Shown here piece after piece: positions 39,304 to 47,878 of a stretch of DNA of 64,000 bases. The stretch covers positions 310,001 through 374,000 of the forward strand of contig NZ_VDMR01000008.1 in the NCBI RefSeq assembly GCF_006346315.1. The letters are read 5' to 3'. A program made the translations under genes and the position numbers. Position 1 is the first letter of the stretch; each line of letters begins with the position of its first letter. Below the pieces are notes generated by a model. That model was not told the origin of the DNA. It was given only the letters and a program-made list of their open reading frames with translations, and did not search any database. The stretch is from Nocardioides litoris (GTDB lineage: Bacteria > Actinomycetota > Actinomycetes > Propionibacteriales > Nocardioidaceae).

Positions 39304-39348
39304 CCGCGCTGACCCGTCGCCCCCTCCGCGACGGGTCCGCGGCTTTTT
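39304..39348 (+). terminator. Rho-independent terminator of the LuxR transcript
   Basis: Stem ACCCGTCGC (39312-39320) with GCGACGGGT (39328-39336) around a 7-nt loop, extended below a small bulge by CCGCG (39304-39308) with CGCGG (39338-39342), then C and TTTTT (39344-39348). A U run is unusual in this GC-rich window, which makes this the clearest terminator seen. Confidence 0.85.
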
Positions 39349-39479
39349 GGCCCGAGGTGCGGCTCGGCGGGCCCGCCGCACGACCGAGGCCGGGCGACCA
39401 CCCCGGTGCGGGCAAGGTCACCCCGCGGAACCCGGTGGTCTCATCCGTCTCTCATCCCCGCTGGCTAGCGTCCGATGAC

Positions 39480-39620
39480 ATGAGCATCATGAAGAAGCTG
39501 CAGCAGTCGGGCGTCGCCAAGAAGGTCATGGACGAGGCCCGCAAGCCCGAGAACAAGGCCAAGGCGCAGGACGCCCTGCGCAAGATCCAGGCCAAGCGCG
39601 GAGCGCGCCGCCCGCGCTGA
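39480..39620 (+). CDS. Small basic hypothetical protein, 46 residues
   Basis: ATG 39480 has TAGCGT (39466-39471) 8 nt upstream and no ribosome site, so it is a leaderless candidate. The sequence is Lys/Arg-rich and helical (MKKLQQSGVAKKVMDEARKP; ALRKIQAKRGARRPR), which would fit a nucleic-acid-associated protein, but no family is recognised. A second start at 39489 would also work. It converges with the frameshifted gene, 3 bp away. Confidence 0.6.
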   Translation: MSIMKKLQQSGVAKKVMDEARKPENKAKAQDALRKIQAKRGARRPR

Positions 39621-39623
39621 GGC

Positions 39624-40357
39624 TCAGGTCACCCGGGACCAGTCGGGGCTCGAGGCGAGCGTGACCGCCTCCGCCGCGTCGCAGCGGGTGGTAGGCCACC
39701 GGCGGTCCCGCCTTCTCGGCTGGGGTGGTGTGGGCGTCGACCTGCACCACCCACCCGACGCTGGTGGAGAGCGTGACCAGCAGCTCCTGGTAGGACACCG
39801 GCATCGACGCACCCGGGCTGGGCCGGTCGGTCCGGTACCATCCGCCGATCGTGCGCCGGCACGTGAAGTGCCGTCGGCACGCCTCCTCCGCGGTGCGGGC
39901 GACGGCCTGCACGAGAGCGTCGTCGAGCGGCCCGCCCGAGTACCCCGGCGGCAGGTCGGCACCGGCCGCGGCGTAGCCGTCCCAGCGCTGCACGGTCACC
40001 GACGCACCCGTCCCGGCGCGGGCGGAGGAGATCCTCCGCCCGTCCCGCGTCCGGTCGGCGGTGTGGCCCGTCGTGCGCGTCACCGCGCGGTCGACCCCGA
40101 CACCCGCCACGTGGCCGTGCGCCGAGGCGAGGCGGGTGAGCACGCGCACGAGCGCGGCATCGGGTGCCAGAGCTCGGTCGGTGGGGACCACCTGTCCCCC
40201 CGGCGACGCGGACGGTGCCGGCGACCCCCTTGGTGAGGGCGACGGTGGCGGCCGCCGCGGTACCGACCACGGCCACCTGCGGCATCGCAGCCCGGGCGGA
40301 GTCGATGGAGTCCTGCTCCCTCGCCTGGCGACGGGACAGGTGGGTCGGTCTCGACAT
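39624..40357 (-). pseudogene. Hypothetical gene interrupted by two apparent frameshifts
   Basis: ATG 40357 follows GAGGAG and reads MSRPTHLSRRQAREQD... with normal codon use for about 55 codons. At a run of six C (minus-strand G6, 40196-40201) third-position G/C use collapses in this frame and continues, by skipping one base, in the next frame (QVVPTDRALAPDAALVRVL). A second change of the same direction near the CCC at 39707-39709 returns a natural end (EAVTLASSPDWSRVT, stop 39624-39626). All three parts read as one protein of about 240 residues with no known family. It could be an inactive gene, a phase-variable gene or an assembly error. Confidence 0.6.
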
Positions 40358-40477
40358 GCGTGCTCCTCGCGGCGGGCTCACACCCTGTCTGACGCAGGCC
40401 GGGACCTCGGCGTCCCGCACCAGGCGCGCGCGCCCCGTTCCCGGGCCACCGGTTCCAGGTTCGCGGCACCGGTGCGG

Positions 40478-40483
40478 TAGTGT
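40478..40483 (+). promoter_or_regulatory. Candidate -10 box for tRNA-Pro
   Basis: TAGTGT about 45 bp upstream of the mature tRNA 5' end, with TTCCAG at 40453-40458 as a weak -35 at 19 bp. The distance leaves about 38 nt of 5' leader for RNase P. Confidence 0.4.
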
Positions 40484-40527
40484 CTCGCCTCGCTGGTCGA
40501 CGGCGTCCTGACGTCGCGGACCGGCAG

Positions 40528-40601
<74 letters not shown>

Positions 40602-40647
40602 CCGCACTGCATGACGCACGATGGTGAGCGGCACTAGGGTCCGCGCC

Positions 40648-41391
40648 ATGGCGGACCACGGGCGCACCTGGACCGACGGCGACCTCGTCGCGGCCGTTGC
40701 CGCGGCACGCTCGTGGCGCGGGGTGCTCCGGTCCCTGGGGCTGAGCGCCACCTCCTCGGCGGCCATCCGCTCCGTGCGGGGCCACGCCGACCGGCTCGGC
40801 CTCGACACCTCGCACTTCACCGGCCAGCGTCGCTGGACCGAGACGCAGCTGGCCGAGGCCGTCGCCCACGCGCGGTCGTGGACGGCGGTCGCGGAACGTC
40901 TCGGGCTCGCCGGCGGCTCCAGCGCTGCCCTCCTGCGTGGTCACGCCCTGCGCCTGGGTCTCGACGTCGGTCACCTGGCGGGACGCACGCCTGCCGTGGA
41001 GCCGCAGCCTCCCGCGACCGCCGCCCCCGACCTGGCCCACCTGCCGAGGGCTGGGGCGCTGCTGGCGGCAGCGTGGTTCACCCTCGCCGGGTACGACGTG
41101 TCGTGGCCCCTCGAACCGTGTCGCTACGACCTGGTCGTCGTGCGGGCCGGGGTCGTCGCGCGGGTGCAGGTGAAGACGACTCGCTGGCGACGGCACGGGT
41201 CCTGGGTGGTGACGATCTCCAGCACGCCAGGCCCGCGGCGGGTCTACGACCCCGAGGACATCGACTGGTTCTTCGTCATCGACGGCGACCTGCGCCACTA
41301 CCTGGTCCCCGTGGCCGCTGTCGGCGGGATGCACGAGCTGACCCTGAACGCCTACGAGCGATACGTCGTCCCCCGCGACCCCGCGACCTGA
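40648..41391 (+). CDS. PD-(D/E)XK homing-type endonuclease with two DNA-binding repeats
   Basis: 247 residues. Two tandem copies of a helix-turn-helix-like repeat, residues about 6-52 and 55-103 (each AVAxARSWxxVxxxLGLxxxSSAAxxxxxxHAxRLGLDxxH), resemble DNA-binding modules of homing endonucleases. The C-terminal region from about 125 fits the PDDEXK_5 family, known from group I intron nucleases: RYDLVVVRAGVVARVQVKTT gives the D...QxK active-site pattern. A DNA-cutting role is inferred. ATG 40648 has TAGGGT (40635-40640) 7 nt upstream (leaderless). It sits right after tRNA-Pro. Confidence 0.78.
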   Translation: MADHGRTWTDGDLVAAVAAARSWRGVLRSLGLSATSSAAIRSVRGHADRLGLDTSHFTGQRRWTETQLAEAVAHARSWTAVAERLGLAGGSSAALLRGHALRLGLDVGHLAGRTPAVEPQPPATAAPDLAHLPRAGALLAAAWFTLAGYDVSWPLEPCRYDLVVVRAGVVARVQVKTTRWRRHGSWVVTISSTPGPRRVYDPEDIDWFFVIDGDLRHYLVPVAAVGGMHELTLNAYERYVVPRDPAT

Positions 41392-41414
41392 CCGCAGCGT
41401 GGTGTGCTCGTGGC

Positions 41415-41996
41415 ATGAGCGACCAGTCACCGGACCTGTGGGACGCCGAGGCCGCCGGCTACGACGAGCCCGCCGACCACGGCCTGCGCGACGCGTCCGT
41501 CCGGGACGCCTGGCGTTCCCTGCTGCTCGAGCACCTGCCGGCCGCCCCGGCCCGGGTGGCCGACCTCGGCTGCGGCACCGGCACCCTGGGCCTGCTGCTC
41601 GCCGAGGAGGGGTACGCCGTCGACGGGGTCGACTTCTCCCCCGCGATGCTCGCGCAGGCGAGGGCCAAGGCGGGCCGGGTGGTCACCTTCCACGAGGGCG
41701 ACGCGGGCGACCCGCCGCTGGACCGGGCGGCGTACGACGTGGTGCTGTGCCGCCACGTGCTGTGGGCGCTGCCCGACCCGGCCGTGGCGTTGGCGCGGTG
41801 GATCGACCTGCTGGGCCCGGACGGGCGGCTGGTGCTGGTCGAGGGCTTCTGGGGCACCGGCGCCGGGCTGCGCGCGACCGAGACCGCGGCGCTGGTGCGC
41901 AGCGCGGGACGGGACCCCCGGGTCGTCGGGTTGTCGGACAGGACCGAGCTGTGGGGCGGACCTCCCGGCGACGAGCGCTACCTCGTCGTGGGCTGA
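41415..41996 (+). CDS. Class I SAM-dependent methyltransferase
   Basis: 193 residues. The SAM-binding motif I is VADLGCGTGTLGLLLAEEG at about residue 42, followed by VDGVDFSPAMLAQAR (motif post-I) and YDVVLCRHVLWALPDP (motif II). This is the ubiquinone/small-molecule methyltransferase fold. The substrate is unknown. ATG 41415 is 23 bp after the nuclease stop and has no clear ribosome site. It converges with dnaE2 12 bp away. Confidence 0.87.
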   Translation: MSDQSPDLWDAEAAGYDEPADHGLRDASVRDAWRSLLLEHLPAAPARVADLGCGTGTLGLLLAEEGYAVDGVDFSPAMLAQARAKAGRVVTFHEGDAGDPPLDRAAYDVVLCRHVLWALPDPAVALARWIDLLGPDGRLVLVEGFWGTGAGLRATETAALVRSAGRDPRVVGLSDRTELWGGPPGDERYLVVG

Positions 41997-42008
41997 CGCC
42001 GCGGCGGC

Positions 42009-45000
42009 TCACCGGAAGTCACGGGAGGAGGCCCGGGCCTGCAGCACCGCCCCGGCGCCGGGCACGACGACGTCGATGCCCTCGACCCGGTCGGCGATGA
42101 GGTTGGTGGCCCCCTCGACGTGCTCGAGGATGCCCCGCACCACGACCGCGACCCGGTTGCGGGCGGCCTGGCGGTGGGTCTTCATCACCCCGACCGAGCA
42201 CACGACGTTGAGCATCCCGGTCTCGTCCTCGAGGTTGAGGAAGGTGACCCCCATGGCCGTGCCCGGGCGCTGCCGGTGGGTCACCAGCCCGCCGACGAGC
42301 ACCCGGCGTCCGTGCTCCACCGACTGCAGGTCGGCCACCGAGCGCACCCCGGCGCGGCGCAGGTCCTCGCGCAGGTGCTCGACCGGGTGCCGCTCGGGCG
42401 AGACCCCGGTGGCCCACAGGTCGGCCAGGGTCAGCTCGGGCTCGCTCATGCCGGGCAGCATCGGCGCCGCCGGGGCGGGGGTCGTGCCGGGGAGGTGGTC
42501 GGCGCTCTCGCTGGACCCGGCCGCCCACAGCGCTGCCCGGCGATCCATCCCCCACGAGTCGAACGCCCCCGCGGTGGCCAGTGCCTCCATCTGCGCCGTG
42601 GTCAGCCCGGCCCGGCGCGACAGGTCGGTCACACCGGTGTACGGCGCCTCGGCACGGGCGGCGACGATGCGGCGGGCCACGTCGAGGCCGATGCCCCGCA
42701 CCGAGTCGAGGCCGAGCCGGACGGCCAGCCCCTCGTCGCGGCGGTGCGTGAGGGTCGGGTCGGGCGAGCGCGGGTCCCACTCGGTGCGGGTGAACAGCGG
42801 CCGCCGGCACTCCGGGAACCCGGACGGCGCGACCGGCCCGGTGCCACCCGGCCGGTGCTCGAGGTGCTCGAGGTCGGCCTGGGCCCCGGAGAGCGCGACG
42901 TCGGGTCGGCGTACCTCGACGCCGTGGCGCCGGCCGTCACCGACCAATGACTGCGGGGAGTAGAAGCCCATGGGCTGGTTGCGCAGCAGCCCGGCCAGGA
43001 ACGCGGCCGGGTAGTGCAGCTTGAACCACGACGAGGCGTAGACCAGCAGGGCGAAGGACAGCGAGTGCGACTCGGCGAACCCGAAGTTGGCGAAGGAGAG
43101 GATCTTGACGTAGATCGAGTCGGCGACCTCGCCCACCAGGCCGCGCTTGGCCATGCCGGAGTAGAGCTTCTCCTTGATCGACTCGATCCGCTCGACCCCG
43201 CGCTTGGACCCCATGGCCCGGCGCAGCAGGTCGGCGTCGTCGCGGGTGCAGTCCCCGAGCGCGACCGCCATGGCCATCAGCTGCTCCTGGAACAGCGGCA
43301 CCCCGCGGGTGCGCTCGAGGACCGGCACCAGGTCGGGGTGGTCGTAGGTGACCGGCTCCTGCCCGGTGGCGCGGCGGACGTAGGGGTGGACCGCCCCGCC
43401 CTGGATCGGGCCCGGCCGGATCAAGGCGATCTCGATGGCCAGGTCGTAGAACTCCCGCGGTCGCAGCCGCGGCAGGGTGCCGATCTGGGCCCGGCTCTCG
43501 ACCTGGAAGACCCCGATGGAGTCGGCGCGGCACAGCATGTCGTAGACCGCTGGCTCCTCCTTGGGCATCGTGGCCAGCGTCCACTGCTCCCCCAGGTGCT
43601 CGGCGACCAGGCGCATCATGTGGTCGAGCGCGCCGAGCATGCCGAGGCCGAGCAGGTCGAACTTGACCAGTCCCATCGACTCGCAGGCGTCCTTGTCCCA
43701 CTGCAGCACGGTGCGCTTGTCCATCCGGGCCCGCTCGATCGGGCACACCTCACCGATGGGACGCTCGGTGAGCACCATGCCGCCGGAGTGGATGCCGAGG
43801 TGGCGCGGGGCGCCGAGCAGCTCCTCGGCCAGCGCGACCACCGGCGCCGGGACGTCGTGGGCGGCCGGGTCGCCCGCGTCGCCGGTGACCACGGAGTGCC
43901 AGCCGTCGATCTGCTTGGACCACGCGTCCTGCTGGCCCTGGGAGTGGCCGAGCGCCTTGGCCGCGTCGCGCACCGCCATCCGCGGTCGGTAGGAGACGAT
44001 GTTGGCGACCTGGGCGGCGTTGCGGCGGCCGTAGGTGTCGTAGACCCACTGGATGACCTCCTCGCGGCGGTCGGAGTCGAAGTCGACGTCGATGTCGGGC
44101 TCCTCGTCGCGGTGGGCGGAGATGAACCGCTCGAACGGCAGCTTGAAGAACACCGCGTCGACCGCGGTGATGCCGAGCGCGAAGCACACCGCCGAGCTCG
44201 CCGCCGACCCGCGGCCCTGGCACAGGATCCCCTGCTCGCGGGCGAAGGCCACGATGTCGTGGACGATGACGAAGTAGCCGGAGAAGTCCTTCTCGGCGAT
44301 GATCGCCAGCTCGTGCTCCATGCGCGTGCGCGCCTCCCGGGCGTGCGGGAGGTGGGCGTAGCGCTCGGCGAACCCCTGCTCGGCGATCACCCGCAGCCAC
44401 GAGTCGGCGGTGTGGCCCTCGGGGATCATCCGCTTGGGCAGCGACGGCGAGGCCTTGTGCAGGTCGAAGGCGAGCTCGTCGGCCAGGCTCACGCTCCGGC
44501 GCACGGCACCGGGGTGGGCGACCAGCGCGGTCGCCACCTCGGCCCCGCTGCGCAGGTGGGCCGAGGCCGACAGGTCGAGCCACCCGTCGAGCTCGGCCAG
44601 GCTGCGCCGCGCGCGCACGGCGGCCACCGTGGCCGCCAGCCGGTGGCCGCGCGGGGTGGCGTGGTGCACGTTGCCGGCGGCGACCACGTCGAGGCCGTGG
44701 TCGGCGGCCAGCGCGGCCAGCACCGCGTTGGTCTCGTCGGACCCGGGCCGGGGCGAGAGCTCGACCAGGACGTGCTCGAGCCCGAACCTCGCCGTCAGGT
44801 CGTCGAGCGCGGCGGCCGCCCCCGCCCGGCCACCGGCGTCGAGGGCCTGGCGCACCGCGCCCTTGCGGCAGCCGGTGAGCACCGCCCAGTGCCCGCGACC
44901 CCGATCGGCCAGCTCGTCGAGGTCGTAGACCGGCCGGCCCTTCTCGTCGCCGAGCAGGTGCGCCTCGGTCATCGCCGCGGCCAGCCGGTGGTAGCCCTCG

Positions 45001-45419
45001 ACCCCGCGGGCCAGCACCAGCAGGTGGCTGCCCTCCGGGTCAGGGACCCCGTTCTGCGGCCCGCTCAACCCGAGGGACAGCTCGGCGCCGTAGACGGTGA
45101 GCAGGTCGTGGGCGGCCGCCGCCTCGGCCATCATCGGCGCGCCGTAGAACCCGTCGTGGTCGGTGATGGCCAGCGCGTGCAGCCCCAGCCGCACCGCCTC
45201 CTCGACCAGCTCGGCCGGCGAGCTCGCCCCGTCGAGGAAGCTGTAGTGGCTGTGGGCGTGCAGCTCGGCGTACGGCGTCGCGCCGCTCGGTCGGGCGATC
45301 GGCGTCTCGTCGACCCGTGGCCGCTTGCGCCGCGAGACCGGAGCGTCGTCGGCCCCCGGGAGCCCGCTGAGCCGCCGCTCCAGCTCGCTCCACTTCATCG
45401 AAGGGTTGTTCCAGCCCAT
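42009..45419 (-). CDS. dnaE2: Error-prone DNA polymerase DnaE2
   Basis: 1136 residues, C-family polymerase. The N-terminal PHP domain starts at AELHAHSHYSFLDGASSPAE (about 50). The catalytic acidic cluster is in EEPDIDVDFDSDRREEVIQW at about residue 438. RGSAASSAVCFALGIT, FANFGFAESHSLSFALLVY and the C-terminal OB-fold (VLVGGLVTHRQRP) match the family. DnaE2 carries out damage-induced mutagenic synthesis with ImuA and ImuB. ATG 45419 is 67 bp after the imuB stop; a second start at 45398 lies seven codons later. It is the last gene of the SOS operon. Confidence 0.96.
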   Translation of the reverse strand: MGWNNPSMKWSELERRLSGLPGADDAPVSRRKRPRVDETPIARPSGATPYAELHAHSHYSFLDGASSPAELVEEAVRLGLHALAITDHDGFYGAPMMAEAAAAHDLLTVYGAELSLGLSGPQNGVPDPEGSHLLVLARGVEGYHRLAAAMTEAHLLGDEKGRPVYDLDELADRGRGHWAVLTGCRKGAVRQALDAGGRAGAAAALDDLTARFGLEHVLVELSPRPGSDETNAVLAALAADHGLDVVAAGNVHHATPRGHRLAATVAAVRARRSLAELDGWLDLSASAHLRSGAEVATALVAHPGAVRRSVSLADELAFDLHKASPSLPKRMIPEGHTADSWLRVIAEQGFAERYAHLPHAREARTRMEHELAIIAEKDFSGYFVIVHDIVAFAREQGILCQGRGSAASSAVCFALGITAVDAVFFKLPFERFISAHRDEEPDIDVDFDSDRREEVIQWVYDTYGRRNAAQVANIVSYRPRMAVRDAAKALGHSQGQQDAWSKQIDGWHSVVTGDAGDPAAHDVPAPVVALAEELLGAPRHLGIHSGGMVLTERPIGEVCPIERARMDKRTVLQWDKDACESMGLVKFDLLGLGMLGALDHMMRLVAEHLGEQWTLATMPKEEPAVYDMLCRADSIGVFQVESRAQIGTLPRLRPREFYDLAIEIALIRPGPIQGGAVHPYVRRATGQEPVTYDHPDLVPVLERTRGVPLFQEQLMAMAVALGDCTRDDADLLRRAMGSKRGVERIESIKEKLYSGMAKRGLVGEVADSIYVKILSFANFGFAESHSLSFALLVYASSWFKLHYPAAFLAGLLRNQPMGFYSPQSLVGDGRRHGVEVRRPDVALSGAQADLEHLEHRPGGTGPVAPSGFPECRRPLFTRTEWDPRSPDPTLTHRRDEGLAVRLGLDSVRGIGLDVARRIVAARAEAPYTGVTDLSRRAGLTTAQMEALATAGAFDSWGMDRRAALWAAGSSESADHLPGTTPAPAAPMLPGMSEPELTLADLWATGVSPERHPVEHLREDLRRAGVRSVADLQSVEHGRRVLVGGLVTHRQRPGTAMGVTFLNLEDETGMLNVVCSVGVMKTHRQAARNRVAVVVRGILEHVEGATNLIADRVEGIDVVVPGAGAVLQARASSRDFR

Positions 45420-45486
45420 TACATCTGTCCTGCGGACAGCGCGGGCCGTGCGCTCCGCGCGGCGGTGTGGTCAGCGTGGACGGCCA

Positions 45487-47070
45487 TCAGTCGTACCCTG
45501 CCTCGACGCTCCAGCCACCCGGGGCGCAGACGAGCAACCAGGCCCGGCCGTCGGCGCCGACGACCTGGAAGCGGGAGGTGGGGCCGGTGGCGCCGTCGGT
45601 CCACCAGGCCTCGTCGACCGGCCAGGGGCCGGCCCAGGCGGTGACGGGGTGCCAGGGCAGGCTCGGCTCGACGGCGTCGCCGCCGAAGCGGAAGCGGCGG
45701 GGCTCGCCGGTGACCGCGCCGCGGTCGCTGACCACGACGGGGCGGCCGGCGTCGTCGACCACCTCGGCCACCGGCTGCTGGGCGAAGACCCGGACCGGGG
45801 CGGGACCGGGCACCCGGCCGGGCCAGGGTCGGTCGACCGGCCGCAGGCCGACGGCCCGCTCGCCCCACGGCACCAGGGCCTGCCGGGCGGCCGGGCCGCG
45901 CCCGCCCTGGAGCACCGGGCGGCGCACCGCCTCGAAGCCGACCATGCCCTGCACCCGCGCCACGCCGCGCTCGACGAGGTCGTCGGAGGCCGAGCCCCAC
46001 AACGCCTCGCCGTGGGCGGCGGCGGGCTCGCAGACCTCGGGCAGGAACCGCACCCGCTCGATCGGCGCCCGCACCACGCCGGCCTCGCGGCGCGAGCGCA
46101 CCCCGGCGCCGGGCACCCCGGACTGCAGCTGCCAGTGCACCCGGTCGACCAGGTCGCGGGCCGAGAAGTGCCGTGGGTGCAGCCAGGTGCGGGCCGAGCA
46201 CACCTCACCGTCGGCCTCGGCCTCCACCCGCACCCCGGTGGCCACGAGCTGGTGGCGGGCCAGCTGGGCCAGGAACCGCTCGGCGGTGGTGCGCACCGAG
46301 AACGTCACCGCCTCCACCGAGTCGAGCGGGGGCTCGAAGACGACCTCGGCGTCGAGCTCGGGCGGCGGGGTGCGGGCGGCGAACAGCGCCGGGTCGGCCC
46401 CCCGGGCGCGGCGCCACACCGACGCGCCGTAGGCCCCCAGCCGGTGCTCGACGGCCTCGCCCGGCAGCGCGGCCAGCTCGCCCAGGGTGCGCAGCCCCAG
46501 CCGGTGGAACAGGCTCACCGCCTCACGACCCTGCGGCCCGTCACCCTCGAGCACGTGCACCGGCAGGCCGCGCAGGAACGCACCCGAGCCGCCCGGAGGC
46601 ACCACCCGCCACCCCTGCGCCTCGGCCGACCGAGCGGCCTGCTCGGCGGTGAACAGGTCGTCGGCGATGCCGAGCCGCACGTCCCAGACGCCGGACTCGA
46701 CCAGCACCTGGCACACCGTCGCCGCCGCGTTGGCCTCGGAGCCGAACCAGCTGCCCGGCGCCCGCACGGCCAGCAGGCCCGGGCGCAGCGCCGCGACCCC
46801 CGGCCGCAGCTCCTCGACCGCGGCCAGCACCGGCTCGAAGGCCCGGGCGTCGAGGTCGGGGTTGGCCGGCAGCAGCGCCAGCTCGGGACACCGGGACTGG
46901 GCGTCGCGCCGCCGGTGGCCCCGGCGCACGCCCTCGGCACGGGCCGGGGCGTTGCAGACCTCGACGATGTTGGCCGAGAGCACCGCGGCCGGCGTGCGCG
47001 GCGGCTGCCCGGTCTCGGCCAGCCCGGCCACCACCGACCAGTCCGGGCACCACACGACCATCACCCTCAC
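45487..47070 (-). CDS. imuB: ImuB, inactive Y-family polymerase-like mutasome subunit
   Basis: 527 residues. It opens MRVMVVWCPDWSV, where Y-family polymerases have a catalytic Asp, and the later SIDE-type acidic pair is not found, as expected for ImuB. The Y-family palm/fingers region continues (PGEAVEHRLGAYGASVWRRA, thumb-like helix-hairpin-helix), then a C-terminal region thought to recruit DnaE2 and the beta clamp. GTG 47070 is 18 bp after the imuA stop. It bridges ImuA and DnaE2 in translesion synthesis. Confidence 0.93.
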   Translation of the reverse strand: MRVMVVWCPDWSVVAGLAETGQPPRTPAAVLSANIVEVCNAPARAEGVRRGHRRRDAQSRCPELALLPANPDLDARAFEPVLAAVEELRPGVAALRPGLLAVRAPGSWFGSEANAAATVCQVLVESGVWDVRLGIADDLFTAEQAARSAEAQGWRVVPPGGSGAFLRGLPVHVLEGDGPQGREAVSLFHRLGLRTLGELAALPGEAVEHRLGAYGASVWRRARGADPALFAARTPPPELDAEVVFEPPLDSVEAVTFSVRTTAERFLAQLARHQLVATGVRVEAEADGEVCSARTWLHPRHFSARDLVDRVHWQLQSGVPGAGVRSRREAGVVRAPIERVRFLPEVCEPAAAHGEALWGSASDDLVERGVARVQGMVGFEAVRRPVLQGGRGPAARQALVPWGERAVGLRPVDRPWPGRVPGPAPVRVFAQQPVAEVVDDAGRPVVVSDRGAVTGEPRRFRFGGDAVEPSLPWHPVTAWAGPWPVDEAWWTDGATGPTSRFQVVGADGRAWLLVCAPGGWSVEAGYD

Positions 47071-47088
47071 GAGACCCTCACCGGATCC

Positions 47089-47775
47089 TCACCCCGACGC
47101 CTGCCGCAGCGGCGCCACGGGCTCGCGGACGGCGGGCGCGATCGGCGCCGCAGGACGGGCACCGGGCCAGACCAGGTCGGCGCGCTCGGGCGGCCGCGCT
47201 CCCCGGCGTACGGCGACGCGGGCGCGCCGCTCGACCAGCCGGCCCTGCCCGCCGGCCGGACCGGTCCACCGGGACTCCTCGACGCTCAGCCGGGCCGCGA
47301 CCCGCGGCCACTCGCCGTGGACCACCAGCACCGCGGAGCGGCTGCGCAGCCGGGAGTCGAGGATGCCCGCGGCCCGGGCGTCGACGGCTGACGGCGGGCG
47401 CAGCACGACCACGCGCAGCACGTCGACGAGGGCTGCGGTGACCTCGAGCCAGTGCTCGCCGGGGTCGGGCACGAGCACGGTGCGCTCGAGGGCCAGGCCG
47501 AGCTCGGCGGCGGCCTCGGCCCCGAAGTCGGGGCACCCGGCGAAGCCCACCCACTCCCCCGCCGCCGACGCCCCGGCGGCCAGGGCCAGGGCCAGGCCGG
47601 CGGAGTCGACGGCGTAGGTGTCACCGGCGTGGAGCGGCACCAGCTCGGCCAGGCCGGGCAGGGTCGGCACCTGCTCGCGGGCCGGTCGGCTCTCCATGGC
47701 CGCGACCCGCTCGCGCAGCTGGTCGACCACGGACCGGGCCGGGTCGAGGGGCGCGAGCGCGGGGCGGGTGGACAC
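47089..47775 (-). CDS. imuA: ImuA-like mutasome protein
   Basis: 228 residues, RecA-fold-like protein without a canonical Walker A loop (GDTYAVDSAGLALALAAGAS in its place), then GEWVGFAGCPDFGAEAAAEL, VPDPGEHWLEVTAALVDVL and LRSRSAVLVVHGEW. This is the actinobacterial ImuA'/ImuA that works with ImuB and DnaE2. GTG 47775 lies 9 nt downstream of the SOS box, so LexA would occlude the start. It is the first gene of the operon. Confidence 0.9.
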   Translation of the reverse strand: MSTRPALAPLDPARSVVDQLRERVAAMESRPAREQVPTLPGLAELVPLHAGDTYAVDSAGLALALAAGASAAGEWVGFAGCPDFGAEAAAELGLALERTVLVPDPGEHWLEVTAALVDVLRVVVLRPPSAVDARAAGILDSRLRSRSAVLVVHGEWPRVAARLSVEESRWTGPAGGQGRLVERRARVAVRRGARPPERADLVWPGARPAAPIAPAVREPVAPLRQASG

Positions 47776-47784
47776 CCTTCATGA

Positions 47785-47800
47785 TCGAACAGATGTTCGA
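47785..47800 (-). promoter_or_regulatory. SOS box (LexA operator) of imuA-imuB-dnaE2
   Basis: TCGAACAGATGTTCGA is an exact match to the actinobacterial TCGAAC-n4-TGTTCGA-type LexA box; the outer six bases on each side are perfect inverted repeats except at the central four. It lies 10-25 bp upstream of the imuA start. This predicts LexA repression and induction on DNA damage. Confidence 0.93.
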
Positions 47801-47878
47801 ACGGGTCAAGCGGAGCCCGTCACCCCTGTGGACCAGTGTGCGGCAGCCCGGCCCGCCCCGCCAGCGCCCGGTGGAGGG

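Noticed and set aside
45420..45486. Additional SOS box before dnaE2
   Set aside because: No TCGAAC-n4-GTTCGA-like sequence in the 67-bp gap; dnaE2 is taken to be expressed from the imuA box.
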